A stretch of DNA of 64,000 nt from Paulinella micropora (GCA_019918135.1 WBZZ01005603.1:212001-276000); one strand, 5' to 3'. Counted from the stretch's first letter, positions 21,327-33,368 are shown. A program made the numbers and translations. The notes: generated by a model not told the origin, from the sequence alone.

Positions 21327-23264
21327 ATGGCTGAGAGTGCGTCGCTCCAGAACCTGTTCGGGGACGCGGAGGAGCTAGGCAACACGCCCCTGCCGAGGCT
21401 TCTGGCCGCCGGCGGCTGTCTAGAAAACGGCATGTCTTATTTATACGGGAGGCGCGGTTGGCCACTGCTGGGGCTAACCCAACACTTCACTCGGCAGGGG
21501 CCGAGTGAAGAGACAGAGACGGACGCTCTGTTGTGGCGGACGGTGAGCCGCCTGGTAGCAGCCTTCCAAACGGCCCCCGCGCCGGCGCGCTTCTTCTTCG
21601 AGCCCCCCCCCCGAAAGTGCGGTCAGGTGTTGGGCCGTGCGTTCCTTCTGGGCTGGCATCAAACGCTGCCAAGACGAATGTTTGCTGGGCGCCGCGCGCG
21701 GCTCGAGCCCCGAGATCCTGTTGGCTGCCTACCAGGACGGGGCCTTGGCGGGGGAGAAAGTATGGGAATGCGCGGCTCGCCCGGCCTTAGAGTCATGCGT
21801 GCTGCCCACCTGGAGCTTGCCAGACCTCGCCGGCAAGCGCCGGGCAGGGCCCGAATGCCAAGAGTCCTTCCGGCTATGGGCAAGCGCCCTGCCCGGCTAC
21901 GAAGGCTGGGGGCGTTTGCAGGCGCTGGTCCAGGCGGGGGAGAGAGGCGACGATGTACTCAACCCGTTTGCGGATACGCAGCCCGCCGCCGCGGGCGGCG
22001 TCAGCAGCGGCGCAGATCTGGTCCAGGACTTTGGTCTGATCTGGCTGAACGTGCTCGACCTGTCTCTGCAGAGCAGAGGACGCCTGCGGGAAGTACTAGA
22101 CACGGCAAGCTGCCCGAGCTTTATCCAACAAGTTCTGGCGCGCGAGCCTTCTGAGCAACCGCCATTAGACGGAGCCCGAGGTATTCTGGCCCGCATGCTG
22201 GTAGAGCTATTCAACGGGCTGCTGCCCAAGCTCGAAAGACTGACAGAGGCACGCACGGAGAGAGACGACGCTAAGAGCGACGGGGCTCTGCGAGACGAGG
22301 GGTGGGAGGCCAGCGGGCTCTGCGCGGTGCGTACGAAATGCTCCTGGCCCGGCACGCGCGCTCGTACCACAGGCGAGCGCTTCGCCGCTACCGCCGGCTC
22401 CTGGCGGGCGCCTGTGCGGTGGGGACGCCAGCGCTCCAAGAGCGCCTTCGTCGCATGTGTGACCAAGTACAGCAACGTGCCTGGGGGGGAGGAGGGGGGC
22501 ACTGCCTGGCCGACGGCGACGACGACGACTGCCGGGACGTGCCCGGCAGTCCCGCAGGGGTGGAAACAGCTCTGCTGGGCCCCATCTGGCAAGAACGAAA
22601 AAAACTGGTGTGTTCGTTGTGGCTGGTGTCTATCTACTGGACCGGGGGACTCATCGAAGCCCACGCCCAGCCACAGCTCCAGCCGCACCGCAGTGCGGCT
22701 GACTGCTTTGACGAGCAAGTATGCCCCGGGCTAAGCAGGCTGTGGGCACGGGCTTTGCAGGGCTACGACCGCATGGTGCAAGGGCTCCTGCAAGAGCTGC
22801 CCTGCAGGAGTTTTGCTCCTGCGGGGCTGCCTCCTTTACAGGAGAGCTGCCGTGACGAGTACGAGGTGCTGCAACAAGTAAGCGAGGACGAGGTAAAGGA
22901 CGAAGGAGCTGCCACGCGCGTCACCTTCCAGCCCTGCACACTGGACAGGTGGGCCACACTCCTGGGCGGGCGCGGGGCCCTGGACACACCCGCCAAGGAG
23001 TGGCTGTGCTGTTCTCGTACGCTGGCGGCCGAGGCTCGGCTGTGTGTGAAGGAGGCGCTGCATCTCTGGGCAGAAGTGGTGGCGTTCGCGCGCCAGAGCT
23101 GCGAATGGGACATGCCCGAGCTCCTGCTACCGCCGGACTGGCAGTGGAGCGATGCGGAGCAATTGCACGAGCCCTTGTCTAGGTGGCTACAGCGTGCCTG
23201 GCTTGCTCGCGAGCTTGCTCAGTTTGCCGCCGCCGCTAGAGTGCTACTAGCGCGTTGTGTCTAG
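21327..23264 (+). CDS. hypothetical protein, two frame changes
   Basis: ATG 21327 (MAESASLQNLFGDAEEL) is the chosen start; in-frame ATGs at 21087 and 21102 would add an N-terminal Cys/Arg-rich part. Coherent coding changes frame near 21610-21640, next to a run of eight C, and again near 22300-22440, ending at TAG 23264. The joined product has about 640 residues and is rich in Leu, Ala and Trp. Two internal segments look related (RLWASALPGYEGW and RLWARALQGYDRM), each followed by a helical part, which suggests an ancient internal duplication. The last 18 bases overlap the convergent minus gene. Family unknown. Confidence 0.6.
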
Positions 23265-24611
23265 CCGCTGCAACGGCGGCAACGGCTCTCGGCAACACAT
23301 GATTTGCAGCCAAAACAGTATAAATTCGTAGCTAGCAGTGCGCAGGGGTCGGCCGCTAGCAGAGAAACGCAGGGTCAGCTTTTCGGCGGCCAAGCCGTGC
23401 GGCTTGGCCTCGCTCACTATGCTGACGTAGCCCTCGTCCAACAATTTTGGGGGCGGAGTGAACCCCGCGGGTAAGACATAGACCAGCCCCTCCAGCCTTT
23501 GGCCCAGCGCCTCCAGCCAGTGCATTCGCGCAGGGTACGAGTCGTACCAGCGGGCCAGGGCGTGCACCAGCCTGCCCAGAAGAATTTCAGCATGCTCCGG
23601 CGGGGGTGGCTCATTAGTGGCAGTGGGGCTTGTCGGAGAGGTCGAGGTCGAGGGCGGGGCGAGCTGCCGCAGTTGCAGGAGCACAGTCGCCAGCCTCTCT
23701 CGCGCAACCATACGCGCTTCGCAAGCAAAGCGGTGCACTAGAAAGGCGTCACGGGGGGCCCGGCCAGCGGCTGCTGGCCGCAGGCCGCGACAAAGAACAC
23801 CCAGGCGTTAGCAAACGCGACCAAGCCTGGCGGGAAGTGCTTGCTTACTGTTCCCAACTCTAGCTGCACTAGCCCGGCTAAGGTACAACCATTAAATAAA
23901 ACCTGTTGATTGTCATAGTCAAGTACAAAGCACTCCGGGCCGAGCTCCAGACAGAGACATGTGTGCCTTTCGAGGTAATTTAGCACCAGCCCGCCGCGCT
24001 CTTTGTATCGGGGCAGGACCCAGGGGAGGTCTGCGTCCAAGCCCGGCCGGAACATTAAAGGCATACTCGGGCCTACATACCGTTGCACCAGGAGCACGGC
24101 CCCCCCCCCCGCCCCCGCAAGACCTGCGCAGGTCTTGCGCGCAAAGGAGTATCCCAAGGGGCGCCGGCGTGCCTATTTCGAGGCTTTCTCTGTAAAGCAA
24201 GACAGCCTGCGCTAGGGCTGTGGGTAGCTCCGTGGATTCCCTGTACACTTTGGGCTCGTCATTGTCGTTGCCTTGCTGTTCCCAGGGGTCCAGCAGCCGG
24301 AGCTGACAGTATACTCCCGGTTGCAGCTGCGCCAGCTTCCCTCCGGCACTCAGGTGGCTCCACCAGCCGGAAGGCGCGGGGCTAGTAAGGCAACTAAGAA
24401 TTCCCGTCTTTTTTTGGATATGATTCCAGCCACAGCACACACTAGGCTCGGAAGCAGTGTAAGCGGCTGCCACCTGCGCAGGAGGATTAAAATAGTACAT
24501 ATCCGCAGAAGCAGACGGCTCTTGCGGGCTTTGCCAGAGTGCCTCTGGCAAAGCCTTCTGCCACAGCTCAGCCAAGTCTCTGCAAGCCTGTGCGGCTTGA
24601 CAGAGGCTCAT
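23247..24611 (-). CDS. hypothetical protein, two frame changes
   Basis: ATG 24611 (MSLCQAAQACRDLAELW) opens a protein that changes frame at a run of eleven C (24100-24110) and again at a run of six G (about 23751), then ends at TAG 23247-23249. Joined length is about 450 residues. The middle part reads like a beta-rich domain (VLLVQRYVGPSMPLMF, CLCLELGPECFVLDYDNQQV). A 22-bp perfect palindrome lies at 24117-24138. The gene converges on, and overlaps by 18 bases, the plus gene ending at 23264. Family unknown. A separate gene starting at ATG 23711 is the alternative for the last part. Confidence 0.55.
24117..24138. repeat. perfect 22-bp palindrome in a coding region
   Basis: GCAAGACCTGC is followed directly by its reverse complement, next to a run of eleven C where the host gene changes frame. 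Confidence 0.85.
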
Positions 24612-24794
24612 CTTTTTTTCTCTCTTTTTTGAATACAAGTATGCAAAGCAGGGAGGAGGGGAGGCGGGGGGGGGGGGGAAAGGGGGCAGAGGAGAGGGGG
24701 AGGGGGGGGGAAGGAAAGGAAGGGGGCAGAGGAGAGGGGGAGGGGGGGGGGAGGAGGGCAGGGGGGGGGGGGAGTGGGGAGCGGGTGGGGAAAG

Positions 24795-24836
<42 letters not shown>

Positions 24837-24850
24837 CGGAGAGGCACAGG
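24612..24850. promoter_or_regulatory. divergent promoter region, G runs and CA repeat
   Basis: Between the starts at 24611 (minus) and 24851 (plus, RPB2) lies purine-rich DNA with several G runs (24667-24780), including a direct repeat of an AGGGGGCAGAGGAGAGGGG-type unit. A CA dinucleotide repeat follows at 24797-24832, and the RPB2 ATG comes 19 bases later. Confidence 0.5.
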
Positions 24851-27800
24851 ATGCAGGCAGACGTAACTGCGATAGCTGCAATCATACGCGAGCAAGAGGA
24901 AGCCGATGCAAGCCTGGCATTGCAGTGTTCCGATGCCATTGCGACGGTGGAAGAATCCGGTTCGTTGGCCCTAGCATTTCTGGAAGAAGAGTTTAAGCTC
25001 AACCGCGGTGCGGTAGAAAGCCTGCGCTATTTTGTATTGCACACAGCGCCAAGGCAAGTGGCGAAGCTGTCGACGCAGCTGAGATTGCGACAGGTGGATG
25101 CCCAAGAGTTTGAGCGCCTGCGCAAGAAGAGGAATCAGGGCAGTGCGTTGCGAAACGCTTTGTGTTCGTGGCTAGAGGCCTTGCCAGAAGACGATGCAAG
25201 AGTCAGGGTGCCCAGGCTTGTAACTATACCCCCGCGCACGGCAACTTCTTCGGAGAAGCGTTATGTACTGAAGCTAGGCGTCGAGTTCGCCGGGTTTGAG
25301 GACCCCAGCGGTTGCTTCGAACAAGTATGCGAAATGGGGGGGACGTGGTCGGCAGGCCTGCTGGCACGGGTGACCTGGTCCCTGTTCGAGTGCCAAGGCG
25401 CCGGCCGCCCCTTGGTGGAGGTGACAGCGGAGTCAGGCGAGTTATCCCCTCCCCCGGAGGTCATCCGGCTGTTGTCACTGCCCTGGCCCGCCAACCTACC
25501 ACCCCCTAGCGCTCTGCGGAGCTGGGCAGAGACTGAGCGCTGGCTACGCCTGCACGCGGGGGACCACGTGCAGCGCACGCTGGCGGGGATGGAGCTGGGT
25601 TCGTGGGTGCCATTCGTGCTGCTGGACGGTGTGTGCTGGGCGCTGGAGGGGCGCGAGACGCCCCCGATGGACCACGCGCCTATTCGCCAATGGGACAGGC
25701 GGAACAACGCCACCAGCGGGCGCGCGCCTGATACAGCCCTCTGTCGCACGTCCCAGCTGGGGCACCTGCCTGGCCAGGTAGTCCGGGAGGTGTACAAGAT
25801 TTGCGCCGGGGCTAGCACCCCGGGGGGGACTAGACGCCGGGCGGTGGCATGGCGCACGGGGCAAGCCGACAGGACAGAAAGAACCAAGCCCAGCGGGCAG
25901 TCGGGAGCTGACTGCCCGCTGGCCCCCGCTGGCAGCGCGCCGGCGCGCTCCAGAGAAGAAGAAGAAGAAGAAGAAGAAGAAGAAGAAGAAGAAGAAGAAG
26001 AAGAAGAAGAAGAAGAAGAAGAAGAAGAAGAAGACGTAGTAGAAGAAGACGTAGTAGAAGAAGCAGAAGAAGCAGAAGAAGCAGAAGAAGCAGAAGAAGC
26101 AGAAGAAGCAGAAGAAGCAGAAGAAGCAGAAGAAGAAGAAGAAGAAGAAGAAGAAGAAGAAGAAGAAGAAGAAGAAGAAGAAGCAGAAGAAGAGCAAGAG
26201 GAGAGCGCGGAGAGTGAGGCCGGGCTGCCCCGGCTCCACGCCGGGGGCGAGAAGCAGGCGGCGACGGCGGCTGCGTACCACGTCGAAAACATGCGCAACC
26301 AAGAGGGCACAATGATCGGGACTAAGCGGCAGCGGCGCTTGCTGCTTTACCCCTGCGTGGAGCCGGCGCCAGCGGCAGTCGATGGCGTTGCGAGCGACCC
26401 GGCGCTGGCTCCGGGCTTTGGCAACGTGCAGAACAAGGCGCCACGTGATTTCGCCTCAGACTGGGCTAAGCACGTCTCGGAATGGCGCTGCGCTCGCACA
26501 GCTCGGGCGGCGCTCCCCAACGAAGGGGTAGCTCAGTTTGTCCGGACGCAGGTTAAGAACGATTCGGCACAGCCCGTCCTGATCGCGCGGGTCCTTGTCG
26601 GGCAGCCCTGCGACTTGCCCATGGTTCTGCTCTGGCGCGCGCTGGGCGTGGAATCGTGGAGCAGGCTGCGGCGGTTGGTGGTGCGCGGAGACGACAGCGC
26701 TACCGAGGCGCTGTATGTCGACTTGCTAGAACGTTCCTGGCAGTTGAACGAAGGCGTGCGAACGCGGCGGCAGGCCGTTTCGCTTGGGCCAGCTATGGCT
26801 CCCGCGTGGCAAGGAGGTAGACGTCGGGACGATCGAGCGCCAAGGTTTATGGTGGCTGCGGCACCGCTACCTGCTGCACATCTTTCCCGGGGAGCGTCAG
26901 TGGCTTGCCCAGTACTTGCGGCGACAAGCGCGCACCGCGCGCTTGTTGCCTCAGGCGGTGTGGGCGTTGGTGGCCAGCTATGCACTGGACGCGGCGCGTG
27001 AGCGGGAGGTCGCAGCCTACGGCGACGAGCGCAAGGCGGAGCACCTGGCCGACAGTGCGCGTGTGCTCTGCCGGGCAGAAGCGGGGCTGCCGGGTGTGCT
27101 GGGAAGCGACGGTGTCCCCCGACAGACGGGTTTGTCGGACCCGTTGGCCCTACAGAACAGAGCGGTGCTGACGCTGGCACAACTGTACTCCCACAACCTC
27201 AAGCGCGCGGTGAACAAGGAAAGGGCGTGCCTGCAATCGCGCTTGGCGTCCTGGGCGGGGCTGGCGGTGTGCGTACCTCCCGCACATTTGTTTGATTCGC
27301 GCCAGCTCAGCCGCACATTCCAGGAGTTCACTTCGCCGCGGGACAGGCCCGTCGCGCAGGGACTGTGCGACGACGGACAACCACTGCAGCGCGTGCTGCA
27401 ACAATTCCGGGGCAATCTGGCCAAGAAGTACTCGTTGGCTAGGCGCGTGTGTCAGATGGTGCCTAACGGCCAGGGCATGACATCGGATCAACGCTTTGAC
27501 ATATCGCAAATGGGCTTCCTGGATCCAAGCGAAACCAGCAAGTCCAGCTACGACAAACGTCTGGCGCTCTTCACCACTGTAGTGCCCGAGCTGCCCCCCG
27601 AGTGGCTGGCGGCCCTGGACGACTGGCTCGCGCAGTGCTGCACACCACTGCCGCGCCGCCCCGAGCTAGGGCCAGAGCCTTACGCGGTGGAGTGCTTCGG
27701 ACGCCTCATGGGTTTTGTGGCGGGCGAAGAAGCTGCCAAGGCGCTAGCACACCAGCTGCGCACACTCAAGCGAGGCGCGCAACGCACGCACGTGCTAGAA

Positions 27801-30632
27801 GCGGGTGGTCTGGCGCTGCGCCACCTGGGCGTCCTGCTCGACCACACAGAACGCCGCCTGCTCATCCACACCTACCCCGGCCGTCTGGCCGCTCTCGTGC
27901 TGCACGTAGCCCAAGGGCGAGCGCCGCTGCCCCTCCGGGTCCGGCAAGTCTGGGCGCTGAAGCGCCTGCGCGCCCTCTGCGGCCTCCCGCTGGCGCCCAC
28001 GCCCGGCCTCTCCTACGAAACCAGCAACTGTGCACGCGTTGCCACCTACGAGGATCTCGCCTGCTGGCGCGCGCTGCGCGACGCCGGCGTCCTCGTCTGG
28101 CTCTCCGTCCAAGAAGCCGCCTGCCAGCGAGGCTGCGAGAGCCTCGCCAAGCTCGCCAGCCAGGCCGCTAACGCGGCCTGGAAGGAGGGCAGGGGGAGAG
28201 GTTCGGGGGGCCGGAGCCTCCGGCCCCCCGACTGGGTGGATGTGTCGCCGGCGCGGCACCTGGGGTTTTCGTCATCGCTGACGCTGTTCCACGAGCACGT
28301 GACGGGGCCCCGCCTGGTGTACGCGGCGGGGATGCAGACCCAGGCGATTGCACAGCACCGGCCCGGGCGCATCCTGGCCAACTCTACCAAAGAGCTCCTG
28401 CACGGCGAGCGCGGTTTGCTAGAGGCGCCCCTGACTGCCTGCACCGTGGGGCTGCAGCCCCTGGGCGTCAACGTGCCCGTGGCGTACCGCGCCTGGTCCC
28501 ACAACCAGGACGACGGAACCGTCTGGTCGCAGGGCGCCGTCGACCGCGGCCTCTTTGCCCACGTCGAGCACAAGAGCTACCGCGACACTTACCAACTCCA
28601 GCCCGGGGGGCATGCTGCCCCCCGACCCCCCCCCTGCCTCCATTCCAGCCCGCGCTAGCGGGCTGGGCAGCATGCCCCCCGGGTGGGAGAGGCTGCGCGA
28701 ATGTGCAGCACGCGCGCTGCTGCGCGAGCAGGCCCTGCGCAGGGCCGGGCGCCTGCCCACCCGCTGGCGCGGGTGGGGAGGAGCTGTCCCCGCGGAGGCG
28801 TACCTTTTATCGGCGCAGGCACAGCTCGGGGACAGTCCCTACGCGGGCCTGGGGCTCCCCGCCGTGGGGCGTGTGATCCTACAGGGCGACAGGCTGCTGC
28901 GGGGGCTCGGCGGGGAGCAGGAGGTCGTGGTCCGCGAAGTGCGCGCGGCGGCGCGCGGCGTCGTCGCTCAGACCTACCTCTCCATCCACCCCGCTGCCGA
29001 AAATGACGACGCCCCGCCCCCCGGCCGCCCCGCCGCGGCTCGCCCCCCTGCTCTGTGCGTGGCGGACCCCGACCCCTCTGCGGGCGCCATCGCCACGCTC
29101 CTGCAACAGCTACCCGACCCCGCGGCGGCCCCGGGGAGCGGCCGCTACCTGGCCAGCGCGCGGGTTGTCACCGTACGCCTCGCCACCTTCCAGCACGGCG
29201 ACAAGATAACCAACGCGTCGGGCCAAAAATGCACCGTCTGCGTCACACTCCCCGACCGATGCCTGCCCTACCTGCCCACAGGGGAACGCCCCGCCGTGCT
29301 GCTAGGGCCCTCGCAAATGCTCCGCAAAACTATCAACGACTGCCTCACCACCCTACAGACCAGGCTCGTCGCGCAGCAGGGCCCCGAACTCATCAACCAA
29401 GTCACAGGCGGCTCCGCCACTCACGTCTGGCCCTGGAACCAGGAAATACTCCTGCACACCACCGGGGGGCATGCTGCCCAGCCCGCTAGCGCGGGCTGGA
29501 ATGAAGGCAGGGGGGGTTCGGGGGGCAGCATGCCCCCCGGCAGCACGCCCCCCGGGGAGTGGCGCCCCGACTTCCGCTGGGTGCTGGAGTCGCTCTGCCT
29601 GCCCACCCTCGCCAAGCTCTGGAAACGCTGCCTGCAGCACTGGCTGCGGCGCGCCGGCGCCGTCAGGGTCGGCGGGGGGCCCGCCCTCGCCGCCCTCAGC
29701 AAGGTCCTGCGGCTCTCTCTTGTCCAGCCCGCTAGCGCCGGGGGGCATGCTGCCGGGGGGCATGCTGCCCCCCGAACCCCCCCTGCTTCCCTTCCAGCCC
29801 GCGATAGCGGGCTGATGGAATGGGTGGAGCGCGAGGAAAACTGGCTGGCGGAGCGCCTGGTGCGTGCGGGGCTGCTTAGCCCCCAGCCGCAGCGGCAGCG
29901 CGGCGGGGGGGCGGCCGCTGCCCTGCGCCTGATCCTGGCGCGCCGCCCCGCGTCTACTTGGGACCTCAGCAAGGGTTGGTACGACGTCTTGCTCCCGTGC
30001 TCATCCTGGCTGCCAGGCGTTCTGCAAGAAGCGCAGCTGAACCGGGAGCGCCTCGTCGCCACATTCTTCCCCCTGGCGGATCCGCCGCGACAGGCCAGCC
30101 TGTCGTCGCGGCCGACAGGCTGGAGACTCTGCACATGCGCGCCGCTAGCCGCATGTACAGCCCCGCCAGCATGGACCTAGACCCTGCGGGAAACGCCTCC
30201 CTCTTTGGCTTCCAGTACTACATGGCAGAGGAGAAAACTTCTGAGATCCAGTTCAAGGCACGGCACCGCGGGGGCATCGACCCGCTGACCCACCAGGGCA
30301 CCAAGTCCAGCAAGGTCGACGGTGCTAGCAAGTTCGACCCCATGACTCTTAATTCCAGCGTACAGGCCTGCTCTACTTCCCTTCTCAAACAAGTGCTTGA
30401 AACCTCGGATTCCCGCTGCGATTTCATCTGCAATCTATGCGGCCGGATTGGCTTTGGCGACCCTGCTACCGGACAAGCTACCTGCCTGACCAGATCCTGC
30501 TCCCAAGCACAGGCTGCCGGCAAATACACAGGCCTAACCGCTCGTCCCACCTCGTTTGTCTTTCTCAAAGCTATACAAACACTCGACGCTACCGGGCTGC
30601 TGTACCGCATCAAGGCTCTGCCGATGCCCTAG
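24851..30632 (+). CDS. RPB2: DNA-directed RNA polymerase second-largest subunit, divergent, frame changes
   Basis: The order of RPB2 landmarks is clear. There is an N-terminal LNRGAVESLRYF segment, then GFLDPSETSKSS in the place of the VCPxETPEG motif, LTLFHEHVTGPRLVYAAGMQ, and AWSHNQDDGTVWSQGAVDRG (metal/NTP region). GDKITNASGQK keeps both catalytic lysines, and the C-terminal part has FGFQYYMAEEK and a C-x2-C...C-x4-C-like zinc site (30417-30515). About 5.8 kb is long for this family: extra length comes from a Glu-rich repeat (25957-26205) and inserted hairpin repeats. Frame changes occur near 26800, 28610-28680 and 30080. The product should be the beta-like subunit of a virus-encoded RNA polymerase. 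No RPB1 gene was seen in the window. Confidence 0.88.
25957..26205 (+). repeat. GAA/GCA trinucleotide repeat encoding poly-Glu
   Basis: A GAAGAAGAA array with GACGTAGTA and GAAGCA interruptions adds about 80 mainly Glu residues to the RPB2 frame without breaking it. The position falls between the N-terminal lobe and the central part of the protein. Confidence 0.9.
28176..28231 (-). repeat. dispersed hairpin repeat, partial copy inside RPB2
   Basis: A GGAAGGAGGGCAGGGGGAG-type segment is followed by a 12-bp-arm inverted repeat with a 1-nt spacer (28205-28229). The segment matches the reverse orientation of the repeats at 28602 and 29462. It is translated in frame as a Gly/Arg-rich insert. Confidence 0.65.
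28602..28683 (+). repeat. dispersed hairpin repeat, full copy inside RPB2
   Basis: The copy is bounded by perfect 19-bp inverted arms (CCCGGGGGGCATGCTGCCC and its reverse complement). The core contains a C run, CCATTCCAGCCC and a small GCGCTAGCGGGC palindrome. Length is 82 bp. The RPB2 frame changes across it. Confidence 0.85.
29462..29540 (-). repeat. dispersed hairpin repeat, full copy in reverse orientation
   Basis: This 79-bp segment is almost the exact reverse complement of the copy at 28602-28683, including both GGGGGGCATGCTGCCC arms. The reading frame stays open through it and encodes a Gly/Ala/Pro-rich insert. Confidence 0.85.
29725..29814 (+). repeat. dispersed hairpin repeat, rearranged copy
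   Basis: The GGGGGGCATGCTGCC arm is present twice in tandem, followed by the core with CCTTCCAGCCCGCGATAGCG, but the right arm is missing. A CAGCCCGCTAGCG segment precedes it. The copy lies inside the RPB2 coding sequence and is translated. Confidence 0.75.
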
Positions 30633-30818
30633 CCATCGGGACAGAGGGAGGCAAAGGAGAGAGGAGGGGGTGTTGCTTTTCTTGTCTCCTCCCCCCCCCC
30701 CCATATCCTCTCTCTCCTTCTTTCCCCCCCTCCCCTCCCCTTCCTTCTCCTTCGCTCTTGCTCTCTCGGCTCGGACGAGCCGAGGCCGAGCGTTGGCCCC
30801 GTATCTAAAACTTATATT

Positions 30819-30824
30819 AATAAA
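30819..30824 (+). terminator. poly(A) signal of RPB2
   Basis: AATAAA lies about 190 bases behind the RPB2 stop codon at 30632, after pyrimidine and C-run DNA and before a CA repeat and an A run. Confidence 0.55.
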
Positions 30825-30829
30825 AAAAA

Positions 30830-30860
<31 letters not shown>

Positions 30861-30940
30861 AAAAAAAAAAGCCAGCTGAAAAAAAAAATCATCTACCTCG
30901 TAGATGAATATAAGCTTGGAGAAGCACCGTTAATTTAATC

Positions 30941-33368
30941 ATGCGGACAAGTTTCAATTCGACCTCTAACCGAGGTCGGACTTCGCGTAAACGCGGCTCC
31001 AGAAACCAAGAAACAAAAGTACTGGAAAACGAATCAGCAGAAATCGAGACACCGACACTACAACAGAAGGTAGACCCACGCCCGTCCACGCCGAATGCTA
31101 CAGTCGACAAAGTAGAAACGAATCAGCAACGAGCAGAGATTAAGGCAGCAAGGCTGCCCATAACACGATCCAAATACAGAAACAAAAAGGGGCAAGATGG
31201 ACGTGGTTGTTGGAAAAACACGTGCCTCTGTGTCACCATGAGTTCCGCGTTCGTGATCATCAGTATCGTGCTGGTCTTGGTGGGAGTTGAAGGCAAACTA
31301 ATCGCCGACCTACGCCGCGCCGGTCGCGCGGCCTATACGTCCAGTGCCGCAAACTACCAGAACAGCAGTGGGCTGGGAGGCAGTCCAACACACAGTACAG
31401 CCGCGAGCCCCCAGCCGACCGTTGTTTCTCCCAGCCTTGCTAGTGTTAGCGCTAGTGTTAGCGCTAGTGTTAGTGCTAGTGCTAGTGCCAGTGCCAGTGC
31501 CAGTGCCAGTGCCAGTGCCAGTGCCAGTGCCAGTGCCAGTGCTACTAGTAGTGCCAGTGCCAGTGCCAGTGCCAGTGCTAGTGCTAGTGCTAGTGCTAGT
31601 GCTAGTTCTGGTGCTAGTGCTAGTGCTAGCAGCGGCACTAGCAAACACGACAGCGGTGGTGGTGGCGGCGGAGGGGCTGCAAGCCCCTCCGCGTCTCCCA
31701 GCGCTCTTCGTAGCTTGCTCAACTGCTCGGGCGCTGCCGCCGGGGCCCTGCGCTATTGGGGGGCGCCCGAGCCACAGCCAGCCACAGGCTGGCTGTGGCA
31801 GTCAGACAAAGCCAACGCAAGCTGGTGGCTTGCCTTGGAACTACAAGCGCCAGCGGGGGGCGGCGGCAGCGCCCCCCCGCCCGAATTCCAAGTGTACGGC
31901 GAGCCCCCTGACTGCGTACGGATCCAACTTCCAACTGCGGGGCCACGCCCCGCGAGCGATGGGGTGTGCACGGGGCAGGGCCGGTGGGAGTTGAAGGTGG
32001 AACTTACCCTAAGCTGCAGTCCAGCGTCAGCGTCGGCTTGGCTACGACAAGTCGAAGGAGAGTGCGTGCGTTGGGAGATCCCCCTCGAACTCCCGCCAGC
32101 ATCTGCGCTGGCGCTGAGCTTCTGGCCAGCGGATTTCTCAACAGAAGCTGCTGCTGAGCTTACCTCTCAAGATATGCTCTTGCTGGAGACACTCGACCAG
32201 CCGGGGGCTGGTCGTGCAGCCCCCTGGCCTGGACTGACAGTATATGTAGAGGGCGGGTTTTCCCACACGTGCCTGTGGGCTTCGGCCCCCGGGCTGCTCC
32301 CCAATGCCAGCACGCAGCTTGTACCCTCCCTCTGCTACCTCAGCGACCCCTGCCGGAGCGCCGGGCCCGTGTACGGCCTCAACGTCTCGCTCGCCTGGAC
32401 TGGCAGGCGCAGCTCGCTTTTTTGCTTGGTGCCAGGTACCCTGCCCGACGCTATGCTTAACTCCAGCTACGCGCTCCTTACGCTGGAAGCGGCGCTGTGG
32501 CTTCGGAACGGCACCTCACCCCTGACCACGCGTGGCAGGCTGCAACTGCCGCTCTTACACCAAAAAAGCGGCGGGGCGGGGCCGCCCAGCTCCAGCTCCA
32601 GCTCCAGCTCCAGCCCCGCCCCGACGGGCTCGAGCTACGCTTCCACCCTCACACCAACCCCGCCTGAATTCGGGGGCTCAAACCCTTCTACGACCCTGCC
32701 CTCGAGCGTGGGGCCAACACAGCAGGAGCGGGCGCTCCTCGGGGCCGGCCAGGGCTCCTGGCATCAATGGCTGGCTTACGCGCTCGCGGCCTTCTTTCTA
32801 GTTTGTTGTTGTTATCAGTACTACCAAAAACATCACCACCAGCTGCTAGCCAAGGCAGCTCTGCCTGGGCTAGACACCACCGCCATCAGGGGAGAAAGCC
32901 AACCGCTGCTGCTGCAACCGCACGCACGGGCTTCTTCACAAGACAAGCAGGGGCCTAGTTCGGCACGCCCCAAGTTGCAGGAACCTGCCGACCTAGATCA
33001 CGAAGAAGAAGATCACGAGCCCGCAAGCAGATCCCGCGAAAACGGCTGTATAAAGAACGGCGTTCTGCCCCTCCAAGACATTGATCCAGAAGGCATTCCC
33101 CAACGCAACCCACTGCTAACAGTACAACTACAACATCAGAGCCCCCCCCCCAGCCCTCGACATAGCGCTGGACAGCAAGCATAGCTACGACTCTCCGGGA
33201 GCTGTCACGCTACGACAGGGCGAAAGCTCCTCGTCGTCCTTACTAGGACCCTACATGAACCCTCAGAATTCGCAATATTTTCTGGACCTGGGCCCGGACC
33301 CAGAGAGCCCGGGCGCGGGGTCCCCGCACCCTCTGCTTAACGATCTAGAAAATCTAGACACAGCATAG
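30941..33368 (+). CDS. mucin-like membrane protein, frame change near the end
   Basis: ATG 30941 gives a basic N-terminus of about 100 residues followed by a membrane segment. ATG 31238 (MSSAFVIISIVLVLVGVEG) would instead give a clean signal peptide. The ectodomain begins with an Ala-Ser dipeptide repeat (31436-31640) and Gly/Ser-rich parts, then a Cys-containing globular domain with N-glycosylation sites and a Pro/Ser/Thr stalk. A membrane segment (WLAYALAAFFLVCCCYQYY) and a His-rich cytoplasmic tail follow. At a run of ten C (about 33141) coding moves to another frame (ALDIALDSKHSYDSPGAV) and ends at TAG 33366-33368. It is probably a glycosylated surface protein. Family unknown. Confidence 0.7.
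31436..31640 (+). repeat. AGTGCC/AGTGCT microsatellite encoding Ala-Ser
   Basis: A hexanucleotide array codes for about 60 alternating Ala and Ser residues in the mucin-like protein. Ser-rich extracellular repeats of this kind are typical O-glycosylation substrates. Confidence 0.9.

Noticed and set aside
25544..26302. Poly-Phe, poly-Leu and poly-Ser frames opposite the GAA repeat
   Set aside because: They are the other readings of the trinucleotide repeat in the RPB2 gene.
28602..28683. Hairpin repeat as a spliceosomal intron
   Set aside because: There is no GT-AG border at the arms, and the copy at 29462 keeps the frame open; only cDNA could revive this idea.
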